47,971 nt of DNA from Ignavibacteria bacterium (GCA_031261605.1 JAISJI010000004.1:1-47971); one strand, 5' to 3'; counted from the first letter of the stretch, positions 34,530-44,817 are shown. Notes: generated by a model from the letters alone, not told the origin. Numbers and translations are program-made.

Positions 34530-35624
34530 TTACACCGCCTTTACATAATGCTTTCCGGGGAGTTGCTTTACTAAATTATCAAATTCCATTTCTAATAAGA
34601 AGGCAGAGACACTAGGAATGTCTAAGCCAGTGAGTTCGGTAATTGTATCAATGTGCTGCGGTTGGTCGGATAACTTGCTGTATATTAACTTCTCCTCCGG
34701 CGTGTTGAACGCAATTTCTTTTGTGGATTGCTGTTTTGTTGCTTTGACAACAATGCCAATGTCTTCCAGCATAGCAGTAGGAGAGATTGCCATAAACGCA
34801 TTGCCTAAACGAGGATGCCCGTGGATGAGTTGGTTGCAACCGATACTCTTGGCGGCGAAGATGGGACCCGGAACTGCAAATACTTCTCTATTCTGCTTTA
34901 ATGCGTGGCGAGCAGTGCTTAATGCACCGCTTTTGTATCCGCATTCCACTACAAGAGTCGCTTTGGATATGCCGCTGATAATGCGGTTTCGTTGCAGGAA
35001 GAATGGTGGGAAGGCATTTGTTCCACAGCGGAATTCGGTGATGATAGCACCATTGCTTTCAATAATTTTTTCTGCGAGTTTGATGCTGATTTGCGTATTA
35101 ATTTTATCTATACCGGAAGCGATAACAGCATAAGTGATTCCACCATTGTCTATTGCAGACCTGTGAGCAACGCTGTCTATACCATAAGCCAGACCGGATG
35201 TGATGACGATGTTGTTGGATACGAAGTCGGCAGCGAACTTCTCTGCTGCAAGTTTGCCGTAATGCGTGCAATGTCTCGTGCCGACAATGGATATAGACAA
35301 TGCATCGCTCTGCTGGAGTGTTCCCTTGACGTAAAGAACTATTGGTGGGTCATCTATTTCTTTGAGTAGTTGTGGATAGGCGTCATCCCAATATGTAACG
35401 ATTTGGATGTCATTCTTTTCGGCGAGAGCAATTTGCTCGGCGGCTTCGTTGGATAGTTGCTTGTAGTTGTTATCCTCTGGGAATGTTATGGATTGCTGTC
35501 CTTGTTGCAATGCTTCTATGTAGTTGTCTATTGAATTGTATGTGGCTGCAGATTTTATTTTAGATAAATTATCTGGTTTTTTTAGAAGGGAGAGCGTGAT
35601 AATGGATTGTAAATTCCAGTTCAT
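34530..35624 (-). CDS. dprA: DNA-processing protein DprA (Smf)
   Basis: DprA protects incoming single-stranded DNA and loads RecA during natural transformation. The Rossmann-fold domain is clear: SISIVGTRHCTHYGKLAAEKF, then ITSGLAYGIDSVAHRSAI, AVIASGIDKI, AIITEFRCG, RNRIISGISKATLVVE and AVPGPIFAAKSIGCNQLIHG. The C-terminal 60 residues form a winged-helix DprA domain (HIDTITELTGLDIPSVSAFLLEME). The N-terminus is helical. Length is 364 residues. A TATATTTG motif lies 39 bases upstream. Competence or other DNA-uptake genes are not in the window, so transformability is only a possibility. Confidence 0.94.
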   Translation of the reverse strand: MNWNLQSIITLSLLKKPDNLSKIKSAATYNSIDNYIEALQQGQQSITFPEDNNYKQLSNEAAEQIALAEKNDIQIVTYWDDAYPQLLKEIDDPPIVLYVKGTLQQSDALSISIVGTRHCTHYGKLAAEKFAADFVSNNIVITSGLAYGIDSVAHRSAIDNGGITYAVIASGIDKINTQISIKLAEKIIESNGAIITEFRCGTNAFPPFFLQRNRIISGISKATLVVECGYKSGALSTARHALKQNREVFAVPGPIFAAKSIGCNQLIHGHPRLGNAFMAISPTAMLEDIGIVVKATKQQSTKEIAFNTPEEKLIYSKLSDQPQHIDTITELTGLDIPSVSAFLLEMEFDNLVKQLPGKHYVKAV

Positions 35625-35662
35625 AATTAAGGGAATATGAGAAAAAAGATATAAAACAGATA

Positions 35663-35670
35663 CAAATATA
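35663..35670 (-). promoter_or_regulatory. candidate TAnnTTTG promoter of dprA
   Basis: The minus strand reads TATATTTG here, 39 bases upstream of the dprA ATG at 35624. No good -33 element is evident. The rest of the 173-base divergent region toward the giant protein is AT-rich without a clear forward -7 match. Confidence 0.5.
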
Positions 35671-35797
35671 CATTTTTTTATGAAAAAAAAATTGTTGGAT
35701 GTAGTTTGTTTAATAAAAATTTATTATTTTTAAAGTAATATAAAATATCGTATATAACATTATAATACATTTACTAATTAATCTATAGGTTTTTTCA

Positions 35798-38700
35798 ATG
35801 AAAAAATATTTAATTAACAAAACATTAGCACTGCTCACTATCGCAATATTCGCTTTAGCTGTGCTGTTCAGTCCGCCGATGCTGCAAGCGGATATTATTT
35901 ATTGTGGTCCGGTCAATGGTGCGGGTGTGCCGACAAGCACCACAACCCTTTCGTATTGGATATATCCATTCTATATGAATACCCGGTCAGCAGCATTATA
36001 TACAGCATCAGAGATTGATGTCGGCTCTGGTCAAATCTTTTCGGTTGCGTTCTATGTTAGTTCGAATTCATTTACTAGCACGACTCAGAGGAATCTTGCT
36101 GTTTTGTTGCAAAACACAACTGCAACAAATATATCCGATGTATATCCATCCACGATATCGAGAGCCGATGCACCGACTGCCCCCTCGTATGCAAGTGCAG
36201 GTTGGACTGTTTGCTGGAACGGTACGTATGCTCCAAATGTATTCACAGCTGGAACTTGGTATACTTTTACTTTCACTGCTCCATTTGAATATACGGGAGG
36301 TAATCTTGCGGTGTGTATGGTGGAATATAATGCTGCTTTTGTATCTCCTTATCCGGTGAATTTTGTGACTTACCCAGCGACTAACCAATGCAGATATATA
36401 TACTACGATTCTCCAAGTGGCACAATAGGAGCAGGAACTCTTGCAACGGCAAAGCCAAATATGAAGATAGATATAACCACAATTGACCATACGATAACGC
36501 CTTCTACTCTTTATACCATTACAACCACCCAAGCCAATCCCGTAGCGAGTGCTAATCCGGGTCGTCTCGGTTTACCAATAATATGCACGAATATTAAAAC
36601 GAATGGCGACTTGGCACCAGCGCAAACAGTAAACCAAATAAGTTTTGACTTAAAGAGTTCTACAATTAATTTGCAGGAAGTAAGATTGTATTATTCAGGC
36701 GACGATGGAACTTTCAGTGCAAGCACAGCGACACTGTTAGGTGCTATTCCGGAAGATGATTTATCAGATACAGTGACATTTGATTTTGCGCCTATAGAGA
36801 TGCCATGGCATGGTAATCATAATTTCTGGCTTGTATATGATGTATCGTCGATGGCTGCCTGCTCTGGTATGTTGGATGCTAAGTATCTGAGTTGCAACCT
36901 ATATACGACAGCGGGACCGACAGCGATTCCGGACACAACAATAAAGAGCCCAAACCCAGATGGCGGTGTAGAGTTGGATTGCGATATGGTAGTAGGTAAT
37001 GGCACGTATAACACAGCTGGGACGAATGGTATTCCATTTTATTACTATTATGGCAGGGGTTGGAGCGAGACGCTAATCACCAAAGCAGAATTAGAAGATG
37101 CAGGGATGTCAACAGGAAGTATGACAGCGCTTGGATTATATATGCTTACCAAAGGAACTAGAAATAATACTTGGGGCAATTTCAGCATAAAGATAGCGAA
37201 TACATCGATGACGCAATTTCCATCTGGTAAAACATCGTCAGAAAATGCAAATTATCAAACAGTTTATTCTGCAACGAGTTATGTAATAGATAATTCGGTA
37301 ACAGTAAATAGTTGGTTGAAATACCAGTTTATACAGCCATTCCAATATGAAGGCGATGGCTTGTTAGTTTTTATCTGCTATTGGGGCACGGCGTGGGGAG
37401 GTAGCGACTGGGGTTTCCGAGCTACATCAAGACCTGCAACCACTCAAACAGTATTCAGATACGATGATACTCAAACTGATGGTTGTGGCGTAGCCGTAGG
37501 GACAAATGTATCTTGTGGTTTTAGATTGGATTTCAAATTTACATTGGATAGTTCACCCGACCAGAAGTATTTGCGTTCGAATTGCTATCAGGTGACGGGC
37601 TTGGCTGGCACAGGAGCGACTAATGTAGCGATACTTGGGACGAATGTTTATGTCTCCAAAGGTAAACCTGTGGGCAGGAAAGTTCATTTAAAGAGTATGA
37701 CTCTTGATGGCAAGGGCTCATTTGATAGCGAGCAGATAACGAATGCGAAGTTATGGTATACTCCGAATAATGTATTTGCAACAAATCAACAAGTAGGTGG
37801 CACAATTTCGGTTAATACAAACAATATACATAGTTTAGTATTCACTCCGACAACACCGGTTGCATTGGCAGATAATGACAACTACTTCTGGCTAACTTAT
37901 GATATATCCACGAGCGAGGCAGCAACAGACCAAAAGACGATAGATGCAAAATTAACGACATTCCAGATGGCGTATTTTGATAGCGTAGGTGTAGAGACGT
38001 TGATACCATTGAATCCACTACCGGATACTGTAGACCCAGTAGGAACTAGAACGATACGTGCTCCGTTGAGCAATGGTGTATATTATGTTGGTGCTCCGGC
38101 ATTTGACCCGATACATACCTATTCCAGTTTGGCACAATGTGCGACAGAATTTACGCAGATAGGTGTAACGACAAATACAGAGATACGCATTATCAGTAGT
38201 TTAACAGAGACGCAATCCGCAGTATTCGGTCCGTCCCCATTTGGCGATAATATAGTAGTAACGATGCGTCCTCACGATGGTATGCAAAATATAATAGTGA
38301 CGAATGCCTCAACGAATGGGGAGATGCCATTGCTTTCGCTTAATGGTATAAAGCACTTCCATATAGAAGGTTCAAATTCAGGCGCGTCCGGCACGACAAA
38401 GGATTTGACGTTGCGTCGTTCGAATGCAGGTGTTACTGTTTCCTCAACTAATGGCACAGACATTACGATAAATAATGTTAAGTTAATTGGTCCGGGTGCA
38501 TCTGGGAATGTAGTTAACTTTAACAATGTGACGAGCAGCAGTTTTACGAATAACGAGTTATCAAGAGGTAACTATGGAATTTATATGTCGGGCAATAGTG
38601 CATCATCAATAATAGAGAATAACTTGTTCGGCGACCCAGCCGGTATGGCAGCCAATACATTAGGAAATGGAATTGGCTTGATAAATACTACTAATGTAAC

Positions 38701-41700
38701 GGTTCGCAATAATAAGATAATCAATATAGTAAATTCGACTGGAAATGCAGCAGGTATTAAGGTAAGTGGTCCAACGCCAAATGCTCCTCAGAATATTAGT
38801 ATTATTGGTAATTATATCCGCAACGTATCATCTGCATACACCGGAGCAGTGTCTTATGCATCAGCGTTTGAAGTAGATTATGTAGCCGACTTGTCTTTGT
38901 TGCACAACACGGTTCATTTATCGGTGGCATCAGGTCAGAGATATACAGCGGTAGTATTTAATAGATATAGTAATACAGCGTCGTTGATTATGCGTAACAA
39001 CTTATTTAGCAATACGTTATTCTATACACAAGCGGACTATTATTCCACTTTCTTTATAACTCCATTGGTATCATCATTGTCAACGAATACCGACTATAAT
39101 GTGTATAATGGAACCCAATACTTCTTAACAGGATATGCTGGGACATCATTTACATCATACGATGCTTGGAAATTAGCAAATGGTCAAGATGCACATTCTA
39201 ATGTGACGAATTATGCGATGCTTACAATGGGCGCGTCAGATGCCCATTTGGATGGCGAGATAGTAGGAATGAAGGAGACATTAGTTCCGGTTATCTCGGA
39301 GGTAATGACAGATATAGATGGTCCAAGGGGTGCCGATGTGTTGTATCCTGGAATGACCACTGTGGGTGTAGATGAAGTAATGTTCAAGGTATTGATAGTG
39401 GATTCCACGAGGGATTTACCTGCACATATTATTCAATGCGAGGACTCGAAAGAGAGTTTGCTTATCGGTGTAGATAGGAAATTTGATGGTTGGAATGATG
39501 GCATAGAAAGAACTATATCTCCAATTCCGACAAATATATGGGTTGGAATTATTGATGTTAGACAGACCGAAGGCGGAGATGTGATAATTGATACACTTAC
39601 TATGGAGAATGGTGGTTATAGAACTGACTTCTATCCATACATATATATTAAAGAGCCGACATATTCACAAAGTTGCTCGCTAAAAGTATATACAACACTT
39701 GGCTATTATGAGAATGAGTCAAGTTGGTGTAAGTTAGATATAGTTAAGTTGCCAGAGTTTTTGGTTCAACCACTTGGTAGTTTGGCTTGTATAGATGGTG
39801 GCGAAACCAGTGTAACAGCCGATATATATGGTTCATATACAGGCGTTCAATGGGAGAAATTGGTAAATGGCGTATGGACAAGTATAGTTGATGGACAGAA
39901 ATTAGATAGCACAACAACACTTACCATACAATTTCCAGCAACATCAGCAGGAGCAGCAAAGGTAACCGGTCAATACAGATTAAAGATATTCCCATTTGAA
40001 GGAATCTGCGGTGCAGAGGATTCATATTATTCACAAGTAATTGAAATGTCAGTTGGTTATCCGCTTACAGCAGTTGAGTTTTATACTTCGCTTCCAATAG
40101 AAGAATTGAAATCCGGAGTTTGTTCAGGTGAGCCAATATGGTTGTCTGCATCAGTTCCAGAAGGTAGCGGCACTGTAACAGGTTACCAATGGCAGAGATT
40201 TGACGCATTTACCAATGAATTTATAGAGATACCAGCAGCATTAAATCCGACAGCAATTACAGATACTTTCCGTATAATATCAGCAACTAATGATGATAGA
40301 GGCGAATATCGCTGCTTAGTATTAGGTGTAGCAGAATGCCCTGAAGGTGCAACTATTGCAACTATATCAGCCGAGATTAACGTAAATCCAACATCCTCAA
40401 TATTGCAACAGCCAGCAGATATTCGCACTTGTATTGGAACCAACTTAGTTGAAGAGTTGATGGTAAAGATAGCAAAACCAACAGAAGAAACAATAAATTT
40501 ATACCAATGGTATAAGGATGGCGTTGAGTACTTTAGAACAAATGAAGATGGTCAAGTTGTATCTCCATCAGATACAGTATATTCAGTTCGCAGAACCGAT
40601 ACAACATACTTGCCATTTGAATTGCTAACTTTGAAAGATGCAGGTAAGTATAAATTACGTATGATATATACAAACTGCCAAGAAGAAACGGATACATTAT
40701 TTAGCGATGAAGTAAACCTATATGTATTTGGCGAACCACAAATAATATCCCAATCCAACTCAACTTATGGAATGCGTGGCGGATTTGTAGAATTACACGT
40801 GAATGTGGTTACTTCCGGTTCAGATGCCCAATCACAAGTCAAATATAAATGGTATAGACACTACTCAAATGGTTATGAAGTGCCATTGACTGATGGTGCA
40901 GCTATGAAAGGCACATCTTCACCATATATGATAATTAACCCATTGACAGATATTGATATAAACGACCAGACAACTCCAGGAGCAGATTACTACTTCTGCG
41001 AAATTACTGACTTGTGCGGAAATATTAGAACAGATGCAGTGATGATAAAAATCGCTCCAGAGATAAAGATTACCAGCCAGCCAGTAGGTTTGTCAGGTTG
41101 CGAGAACACAACAGTAACATTCTCTGTAACAGCACAAGCATCAGAACCGGGTGCCGAAATTGGATTCCAATGGTATCACAATGGCGCTAAGGTAAATGAT
41201 GGTGGAAATGTAACGGGCTCACAAACAAACTCGATGACAGTGACAGATGCTTTAGTGGCAGATGCCGGCGATTACTATTGCGAAGTATATTATGTAGAGC
41301 TTGGCGCTGCAATATATAGTTCAACCGCAACATTGAACATAGAAGGAATACCAACAATTACTTCTATGCCTCCAGATACAGTTATAGTAAATGTGGGAGC
41401 CCCATTGCAACTTTCTATTGAATTAGTAGAGTTTCCGGGTGCAGCATACGAATACCAATGGTATTTGAATGATATAGCATTACCGAATACAGATGCTTCT
41501 TCTTACTATGTAGCATCAGCACAAGGCAGCGATAGCGGTGTTTATCTTGTTCGTATAGTAAGTATTCGTGGATGCGGTGAAGTGATGTCAAAACCTATCT
41601 CAGTAATAATAGTTGATACCACAGGAAGTATCATTGACCAACCATCTGCTGACTTCGGCATACTATCAGTATTACCAAATCCTGTGACAAACGAAGCGAT

Positions 41701-41917
41701 AGTAAATTATGTGTTGCCAACAGCACAAAATGTAACGCTAAAATTGATGGACATTACCGGTAATATGCTAGCGACATTATATAGCGGTATAGGTAATGAA
41801 GGAGCTAACACTCTATCTATCAGTGAAAAACTTAATGGACTGAGCAGCGGCACATACATTGTATTACTTGAAGCAAATGGCAAGCAAGCCGCTTATCATA
41901 TCACGCTAAGCAAATAA
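35798..41917 (+). CDS. giant modular surface protein with Ig-like domains and T9SS sorting domain
   Basis: The 2039-residue protein begins with a signal peptide (LALLTIAIFALAVLFSPPML, ending QADI). Two modules then alternate: a beta domain at about 32-228 and again 393-585, each followed by a domain resembling the N-terminal domain of BNR-repeat neuraminidases (229-392 and 586-750; NFWLVYDVSS and NYFWLTYDIST mark the pair). Residues about 820-1070 look like a right-handed beta-helix (ENNLFG, VRNNKIINI). Residues about 1320-1940 form several Ig-like domains with paired cysteines and YQWYKDG, FQWYHNG or YQWYLND. The last 85 residues are a T9SS type A sorting domain (VLPNPVTNEAIV, LMDITGNMLATLY). 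It is probably a surface adhesin or glycan-binding protein. No catalytic motif is seen. Confidence 0.88.
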   Translation: MKKYLINKTLALLTIAIFALAVLFSPPMLQADIIYCGPVNGAGVPTSTTTLSYWIYPFYMNTRSAALYTASEIDVGSGQIFSVAFYVSSNSFTSTTQRNLAVLLQNTTATNISDVYPSTISRADAPTAPSYASAGWTVCWNGTYAPNVFTAGTWYTFTFTAPFEYTGGNLAVCMVEYNAAFVSPYPVNFVTYPATNQCRYIYYDSPSGTIGAGTLATAKPNMKIDITTIDHTITPSTLYTITTTQANPVASANPGRLGLPIICTNIKTNGDLAPAQTVNQISFDLKSSTINLQEVRLYYSGDDGTFSASTATLLGAIPEDDLSDTVTFDFAPIEMPWHGNHNFWLVYDVSSMAACSGMLDAKYLSCNLYTTAGPTAIPDTTIKSPNPDGGVELDCDMVVGNGTYNTAGTNGIPFYYYYGRGWSETLITKAELEDAGMSTGSMTALGLYMLTKGTRNNTWGNFSIKIANTSMTQFPSGKTSSENANYQTVYSATSYVIDNSVTVNSWLKYQFIQPFQYEGDGLLVFICYWGTAWGGSDWGFRATSRPATTQTVFRYDDTQTDGCGVAVGTNVSCGFRLDFKFTLDSSPDQKYLRSNCYQVTGLAGTGATNVAILGTNVYVSKGKPVGRKVHLKSMTLDGKGSFDSEQITNAKLWYTPNNVFATNQQVGGTISVNTNNIHSLVFTPTTPVALADNDNYFWLTYDISTSEAATDQKTIDAKLTTFQMAYFDSVGVETLIPLNPLPDTVDPVGTRTIRAPLSNGVYYVGAPAFDPIHTYSSLAQCATEFTQIGVTTNTEIRIISSLTETQSAVFGPSPFGDNIVVTMRPHDGMQNIIVTNASTNGEMPLLSLNGIKHFHIEGSNSGASGTTKDLTLRRSNAGVTVSSTNGTDITINNVKLIGPGASGNVVNFNNVTSSSFTNNELSRGNYGIYMSGNSASSIIENNLFGDPAGMAANTLGNGIGLINTTNVTVRNNKIINIVNSTGNAAGIKVSGPTPNAPQNISIIGNYIRNVSSAYTGAVSYASAFEVDYVADLSLLHNTVHLSVASGQRYTAVVFNRYSNTASLIMRNNLFSNTLFYTQADYYSTFFITPLVSSLSTNTDYNVYNGTQYFLTGYAGTSFTSYDAWKLANGQDAHSNVTNYAMLTMGASDAHLDGEIVGMKETLVPVISEVMTDIDGPRGADVLYPGMTTVGVDEVMFKVLIVDSTRDLPAHIIQCEDSKESLLIGVDRKFDGWNDGIERTISPIPTNIWVGIIDVRQTEGGDVIIDTLTMENGGYRTDFYPYIYIKEPTYSQSCSLKVYTTLGYYENESSWCKLDIVKLPEFLVQPLGSLACIDGGETSVTADIYGSYTGVQWEKLVNGVWTSIVDGQKLDSTTTLTIQFPATSAGAAKVTGQYRLKIFPFEGICGAEDSYYSQVIEMSVGYPLTAVEFYTSLPIEELKSGVCSGEPIWLSASVPEGSGTVTGYQWQRFDAFTNEFIEIPAALNPTAITDTFRIISATNDDRGEYRCLVLGVAECPEGATIATISAEINVNPTSSILQQPADIRTCIGTNLVEELMVKIAKPTEETINLYQWYKDGVEYFRTNEDGQVVSPSDTVYSVRRTDTTYLPFELLTLKDAGKYKLRMIYTNCQEETDTLFSDEVNLYVFGEPQIISQSNSTYGMRGGFVELHVNVVTSGSDAQSQVKYKWYRHYSNGYEVPLTDGAAMKGTSSPYMIINPLTDIDINDQTTPGADYYFCEITDLCGNIRTDAVMIKIAPEIKITSQPVGLSGCENTTVTFSVTAQASEPGAEIGFQWYHNGAKVNDGGNVTGSQTNSMTVTDALVADAGDYYCEVYYVELGAAIYSSTATLNIEGIPTITSMPPDTVIVNVGAPLQLSIELVEFPGAAYEYQWYLNDIALPNTDASSYYVASAQGSDSGVYLVRIVSIRGCGEVMSKPISVIIVDTTGSIIDQPSADFGILSVLPNPVTNEAIVNYVLPTAQNVTLKLMDITGNMLATLYSGIGNEGANTLSISEKLNGLSSGTYIVLLEANGKQAAYHITLSK

Positions 41918-41928
41918 TATTTGCCAAG

Positions 41929-41936
41929 TATATTTG
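41929..41936 (+). promoter_or_regulatory. TAnnTTTG motif just before the nusB leader hairpin
   Basis: TATATTTG lies 11 bases after the giant gene's stop. If used, transcription would begin near 41943, and the terminator hairpin at 41946-41991 would be the first structure in the nusB leader. It may instead be a chance match. Confidence 0.35.
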
Positions 41937-41945
41937 ACAACAATT

Positions 41946-42000
41946 ACAGCCGTCGGTCATTAATTTATTAATATTAATGTCTGGCGGCTGTATTTTTTTT
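41946..42000 (+). terminator. strong terminator between the giant protein gene and nusB
   Basis: A 19-bp stem with two G-U pairs and one mismatch (41946-41964 and 41973-41991) encloses an 8-base loop, and TATTTTTTTT follows. It starts 28 bases after the giant gene's stop and ends 7 bases before the nusB ATG. Confidence 0.9.
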
Positions 42001-42007
42001 ATTAATT

Positions 42008-42568
42008 ATGAAAAAGAAAGAAGAAGACGAGAATACGGGCTTTCCAGTGAGCAGAACTAATGTCGTAAATGGCTCACGCCGATTGGTTCGTGAGAAGGTG
42101 ATGCAGATACTAGTTTCGCACTATGTGTCTAATACGCCAATAGATACAATATTTGAACATATATTTTATCGGAACTTCAATGTAGAAGAGATGATTTATA
42201 GTAGTGATGATGTAGGAGCGGTGAAAGTTCGCTCAGATGAGGAACTAACAGATATGCTAGCGGATGCAACAATTCATTGGAAAGATGGCGAAGTGGAATT
42301 CGGTAAGCACTTGATTGATAGTGTGTTAAAACATTACGATGATGTATTGGCGAAGTTGGTAAGCATATCGGATAATTGGGATGTGAGTAGGATGCCTATG
42401 ATAGATAGAACTATTATTGTGATGGCAGCATCGGAGATGTCCGATTTTCCATCAATACCAAAAGATGTAAGTATCAATGAAGCAGTAGAGTTAGCAAAAA
42501 AATATTCTACAGATAAGAGCCATACATTTGTGAATGGAATATTGGATAAAATAAAACAGGACTTGTAG
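42008..42568 (+). CDS. nusB: transcription antitermination factor NusB
   Basis: NusB with NusE (S10) binds boxA RNA and supports antitermination of rRNA transcription. The 186-residue all-helical protein has KVMQILVSHYVSNTPID near the start and the diagnostic C-terminal part RMPMIDRTIIVMAASEM, then IPKDVSINEAVELAKKYST and FVNGILDKI. The N-terminus is extended by roughly 25 charged residues (MKKKEEDENTG). The ATG follows a terminator by only 7 bases, with no obvious Shine-Dalgarno. murG follows after 20 bases. Confidence 0.93.
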   Translation: MKKKEEDENTGFPVSRTNVVNGSRRLVREKVMQILVSHYVSNTPIDTIFEHIFYRNFNVEEMIYSSDDVGAVKVRSDEELTDMLADATIHWKDGEVEFGKHLIDSVLKHYDDVLAKLVSISDNWDVSRMPMIDRTIIVMAASEMSDFPSIPKDVSINEAVELAKKYSTDKSHTFVNGILDKIKQDL

Positions 42569-42588
42569 GAGGATAATAAGATAACACT

Positions 42589-43689
42589 ATGAAAAAAATA
42601 CTAATAGCAGCAGGTGGCACAGGTGGTCATTTATTCCCAGCAATAGCAGTAACCGAGAAGTTGAAGGAGAAGTTTGGTTCAGAGATTGATTTCATATTCT
42701 TTGGAAGGGATGATAAATTGGAAGGAAGGATAGTGCCAGAACTTGGATATAGATTGGTAACGACCAAAGTTACGGGTTTAACACGTGATTTGCTAACACT
42801 TAATTCGCTACTTTTACCATTTAGAATATTCAGCAGTATCGTTAAGTTGTGCTATATCATACGGAAAGAACGAATAGATGCGGTGTTATGTGCAGGAGCA
42901 TATTTGAGTTATCCGGCTGGTGTAGCGGCTTCGCTCTGTCATCGGAAATTGTATTTGATGGAGAGCAATATAAATCCGGGAAAGACGATAACGATGCTTG
43001 CCAATAGAGCGGATACGCTTTTTGCAACTTTTGATGCAACAGCCCGATATTTTAATGATGTTGTTAAGAAAAAGATTAAAACTTGTGGAAATCCCGTGCG
43101 ACAGCAGATATTAGCGGATGTAGATAAGCATAAGGCATTGGAAAAATTTGGATTAGATAAAAATAAGCCGGTAGTGTTAATTTTTGGTGGCTCGCTTGGA
43201 GCAAAGCCGATAAATGATGCTATAATAAATGCATTGGATAAATTTGCTAATTGTCCATATCAGGTGATTTGGCAGACCGGCAGTGCAAATTTGTATAATA
43301 TAGATTTGCCGGATAATGTTAAGTTAGTGACTTTTATAGATGATATGGCATCTGCATACGCCGCAGCGGATTTGGTAGTTTCTCGTTCTGGAGCGACCAC
43401 TGTATCGGAACTTACGATAGTTGGTAAGGCATCTGTGTTGGTGCCATTACCATCGGCGAGCAATAATGAGCAAATGTTCAATGCAAAATACTTGGAGAGT
43501 AGCAATTCTGCTTTAGTTGTAAATAATGAGGATATTGTGAAGAAGTTGTTCCCAATAGTTAATGAATTAATGTCCTCGCCGCAGCGTCTTTTAGATATGG
43601 CTACATCCGCAAAAGCGATGGGGAAGCCCGATGCTGGTGATAAAATAGCAGATATAATTAAGGATGAACTTATGAATAAAGAGAAGTAG
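42589..43689 (+). CDS. murG: MurG, UDP-GlcNAc:lipid I GlcNAc transferase
   Basis: MurG makes lipid II at the inner face of the cytoplasmic membrane. The 366-residue GT-B enzyme shows the N-terminal G loop ([15 protein letters not shown]), the region [13 protein letters not shown] [15 protein letters not shown], a third glycine loop [15 protein letters not shown], and the donor-binding part [12 protein letters not shown] and [16 protein letters not shown]. An aggagg at 42567-42572 precedes the ATG by 16 bases, rather far. The neighbours nusB and GDP-fucose synthase are unusual; murG normally lies in the dcw cluster. Confidence 0.96.
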   Translation: MKKILIAAGGTGGHLFPAIAVTEKLKEKFGSEIDFIFFGRDDKLEGRIVPELGYRLVTTKVTGLTRDLLTLNSLLLPFRIFSSIVKLCYIIRKERIDAVLCAGAYLSYPAGVAASLCHRKLYLMESNINPGKTITMLANRADTLFATFDATARYFNDVVKKKIKTCGNPVRQQILADVDKHKALEKFGLDKNKPVVLIFGGSLGAKPINDAIINALDKFANCPYQVIWQTGSANLYNIDLPDNVKLVTFIDDMASAYAAADLVVSRSGATTVSELTIVGKASVLVPLPSASNNEQMFNAKYLESSNSALVVNNEDIVKKLFPIVNELMSSPQRLLDMATSAKAMGKPDAGDKIADIIKDELMNKEK

Positions 43690-43697
43690 GAGGAGAA

Positions 43698-44762
43698 ATG
43701 GAAAAGACATCACGCATATTTATTGCAGGAGCAAGAGGAATGGTCGGCTCTGCAATACATCGTAGATTGGTAGCAGATGGCTACACCGCTTTACTGACGC
43801 CAAGTTCAGCCGAATTGGATTTGACAAATCAGCATTTGACGGAGGAATATTTTGCAAAGGAGAATCCGGAATATGTGTTTTTTGCTGCTGCGAAAGTAGG
43901 CGGAATAATGGCGAATAATACATATAAAGCGGAATTCATTTATCGGAATATAATGCTGGCAGCGAATGTTGTCCATAGTTCGTATAAGTTTGGTGTTAAA
44001 AAATTGTTGAACTTAGGTTCGTCGTGCATATTTCCAAGGGATGCCGAGCAACCGATGGTAGAGGAATCGCTACTGACAGGTGCATTGGAGCAGACCAACG
44101 AGCCGTATGCAATAGCAAAGATAGCGGCAATTAAGTTATGCACGAGTTATAATTTCCAATATGGGACGGAGTATATTTCGCTGATGCCGACAAATTTATT
44201 CGGCTATGGAGACAATTACAATTTGGAGACCTCCCATTTAATACCGGCACTGATACGGAAGACATTGCTTGCAAATGCGCTGCTGGTGGGCGATTACGAG
44301 TATATTAAACGGGATTTGCAGAGGACGCCGATTGGCTTTGGATTGGATGACAAGTTGGATGTAAGCGATAGGCATAGCATTGATGAAGTGCTGGCATCGC
44401 TTGGTATCACTGCACAGACGCTTACGATTTGGGGAAGTGGAAATGTGTTGCGTGAGTTTATGTATGTGGAAGATGTGGCTGATGCTTGCGTATATTTTAT
44501 GAATAATGTATCGGCGAAGCAGACAGGTGATTTTGTAAATATTGGAACGGGCGAGGAGATGACAATACGCCAAACGATTGCAATGATTGCGGATACGATT
44601 GGCTACAAAGGAGAGATACGCTTTGATATGAGCAAGCCGGATGGAACTCCACGCAAGTTAATGGATAGTAGCAAGTCGCATAGTTTGGGTTGGGAGCATA
44701 AGTATGATTTTAGAGAGGCGATTGCTGCTGTGATTGCGGAAAGAAATAGGGAAACGGTATAA
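43698..44762 (+). CDS. fcl: GDP-L-fucose synthase, Bacteroidota-type with insertion
   Basis: The enzyme epimerises and reduces GDP-4-keto-6-deoxymannose to GDP-L-fucose. Visible are the NADP-binding GARGMVGSA, the [11 protein letters not shown] loop, [16 protein letters not shown], the catalytic Y-x3-K (PYAIAKIA) and [11 protein letters not shown]. Between about residues 195 and 235 lies an insertion ([13 protein letters not shown]...SLGITAQ) before [20 protein letters not shown]. The same insertion is known to me from Bacteroidota homologues, and it makes the protein 354 residues long. A Shine-Dalgarno (aggagg, 43688-43693) precedes the ATG. GDP-fucose would feed a surface polysaccharide. 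The GDP-mannose dehydratase partner is not here. Confidence 0.93.
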   Translation: MEKTSRIFIAGARGMVGSAIHRRLVADGYTALLTPSSAELDLTNQHLTEEYFAKENPEYVFFAAAKVGGIMANNTYKAEFIYRNIMLAANVVHSSYKFGVKKLLNLGSSCIFPRDAEQPMVEESLLTGALEQTNEPYAIAKIAAIKLCTSYNFQYGTEYISLMPTNLFGYGDNYNLETSHLIPALIRKTLLANALLVGDYEYIKRDLQRTPIGFGLDDKLDVSDRHSIDEVLASLGITAQTLTIWGSGNVLREFMYVEDVADACVYFMNNVSAKQTGDFVNIGTGEEMTIRQTIAMIADTIGYKGEIRFDMSKPDGTPRKLMDSSKSHSLGWEHKYDFREAIAAVIAERNRETV

Positions 44763-44782
44763 ACGCTTCCCTATTTCTTTTT
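44740..44782 (+). terminator. rho-independent terminator overlapping the fcl 3' end
   Basis: Perfect 14-bp arms at 44740-44753 and 44767-44780 enclose a 13-base loop that includes the fcl stop codon (44760-44762). Five T close the element. The left arm is therefore translated as the last residues of the enzyme. Confidence 0.82.
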
Positions 44783-44817
44783 GTCGTAATCATTACCTAT
44801 GTGTCCCGCAATCTCCC

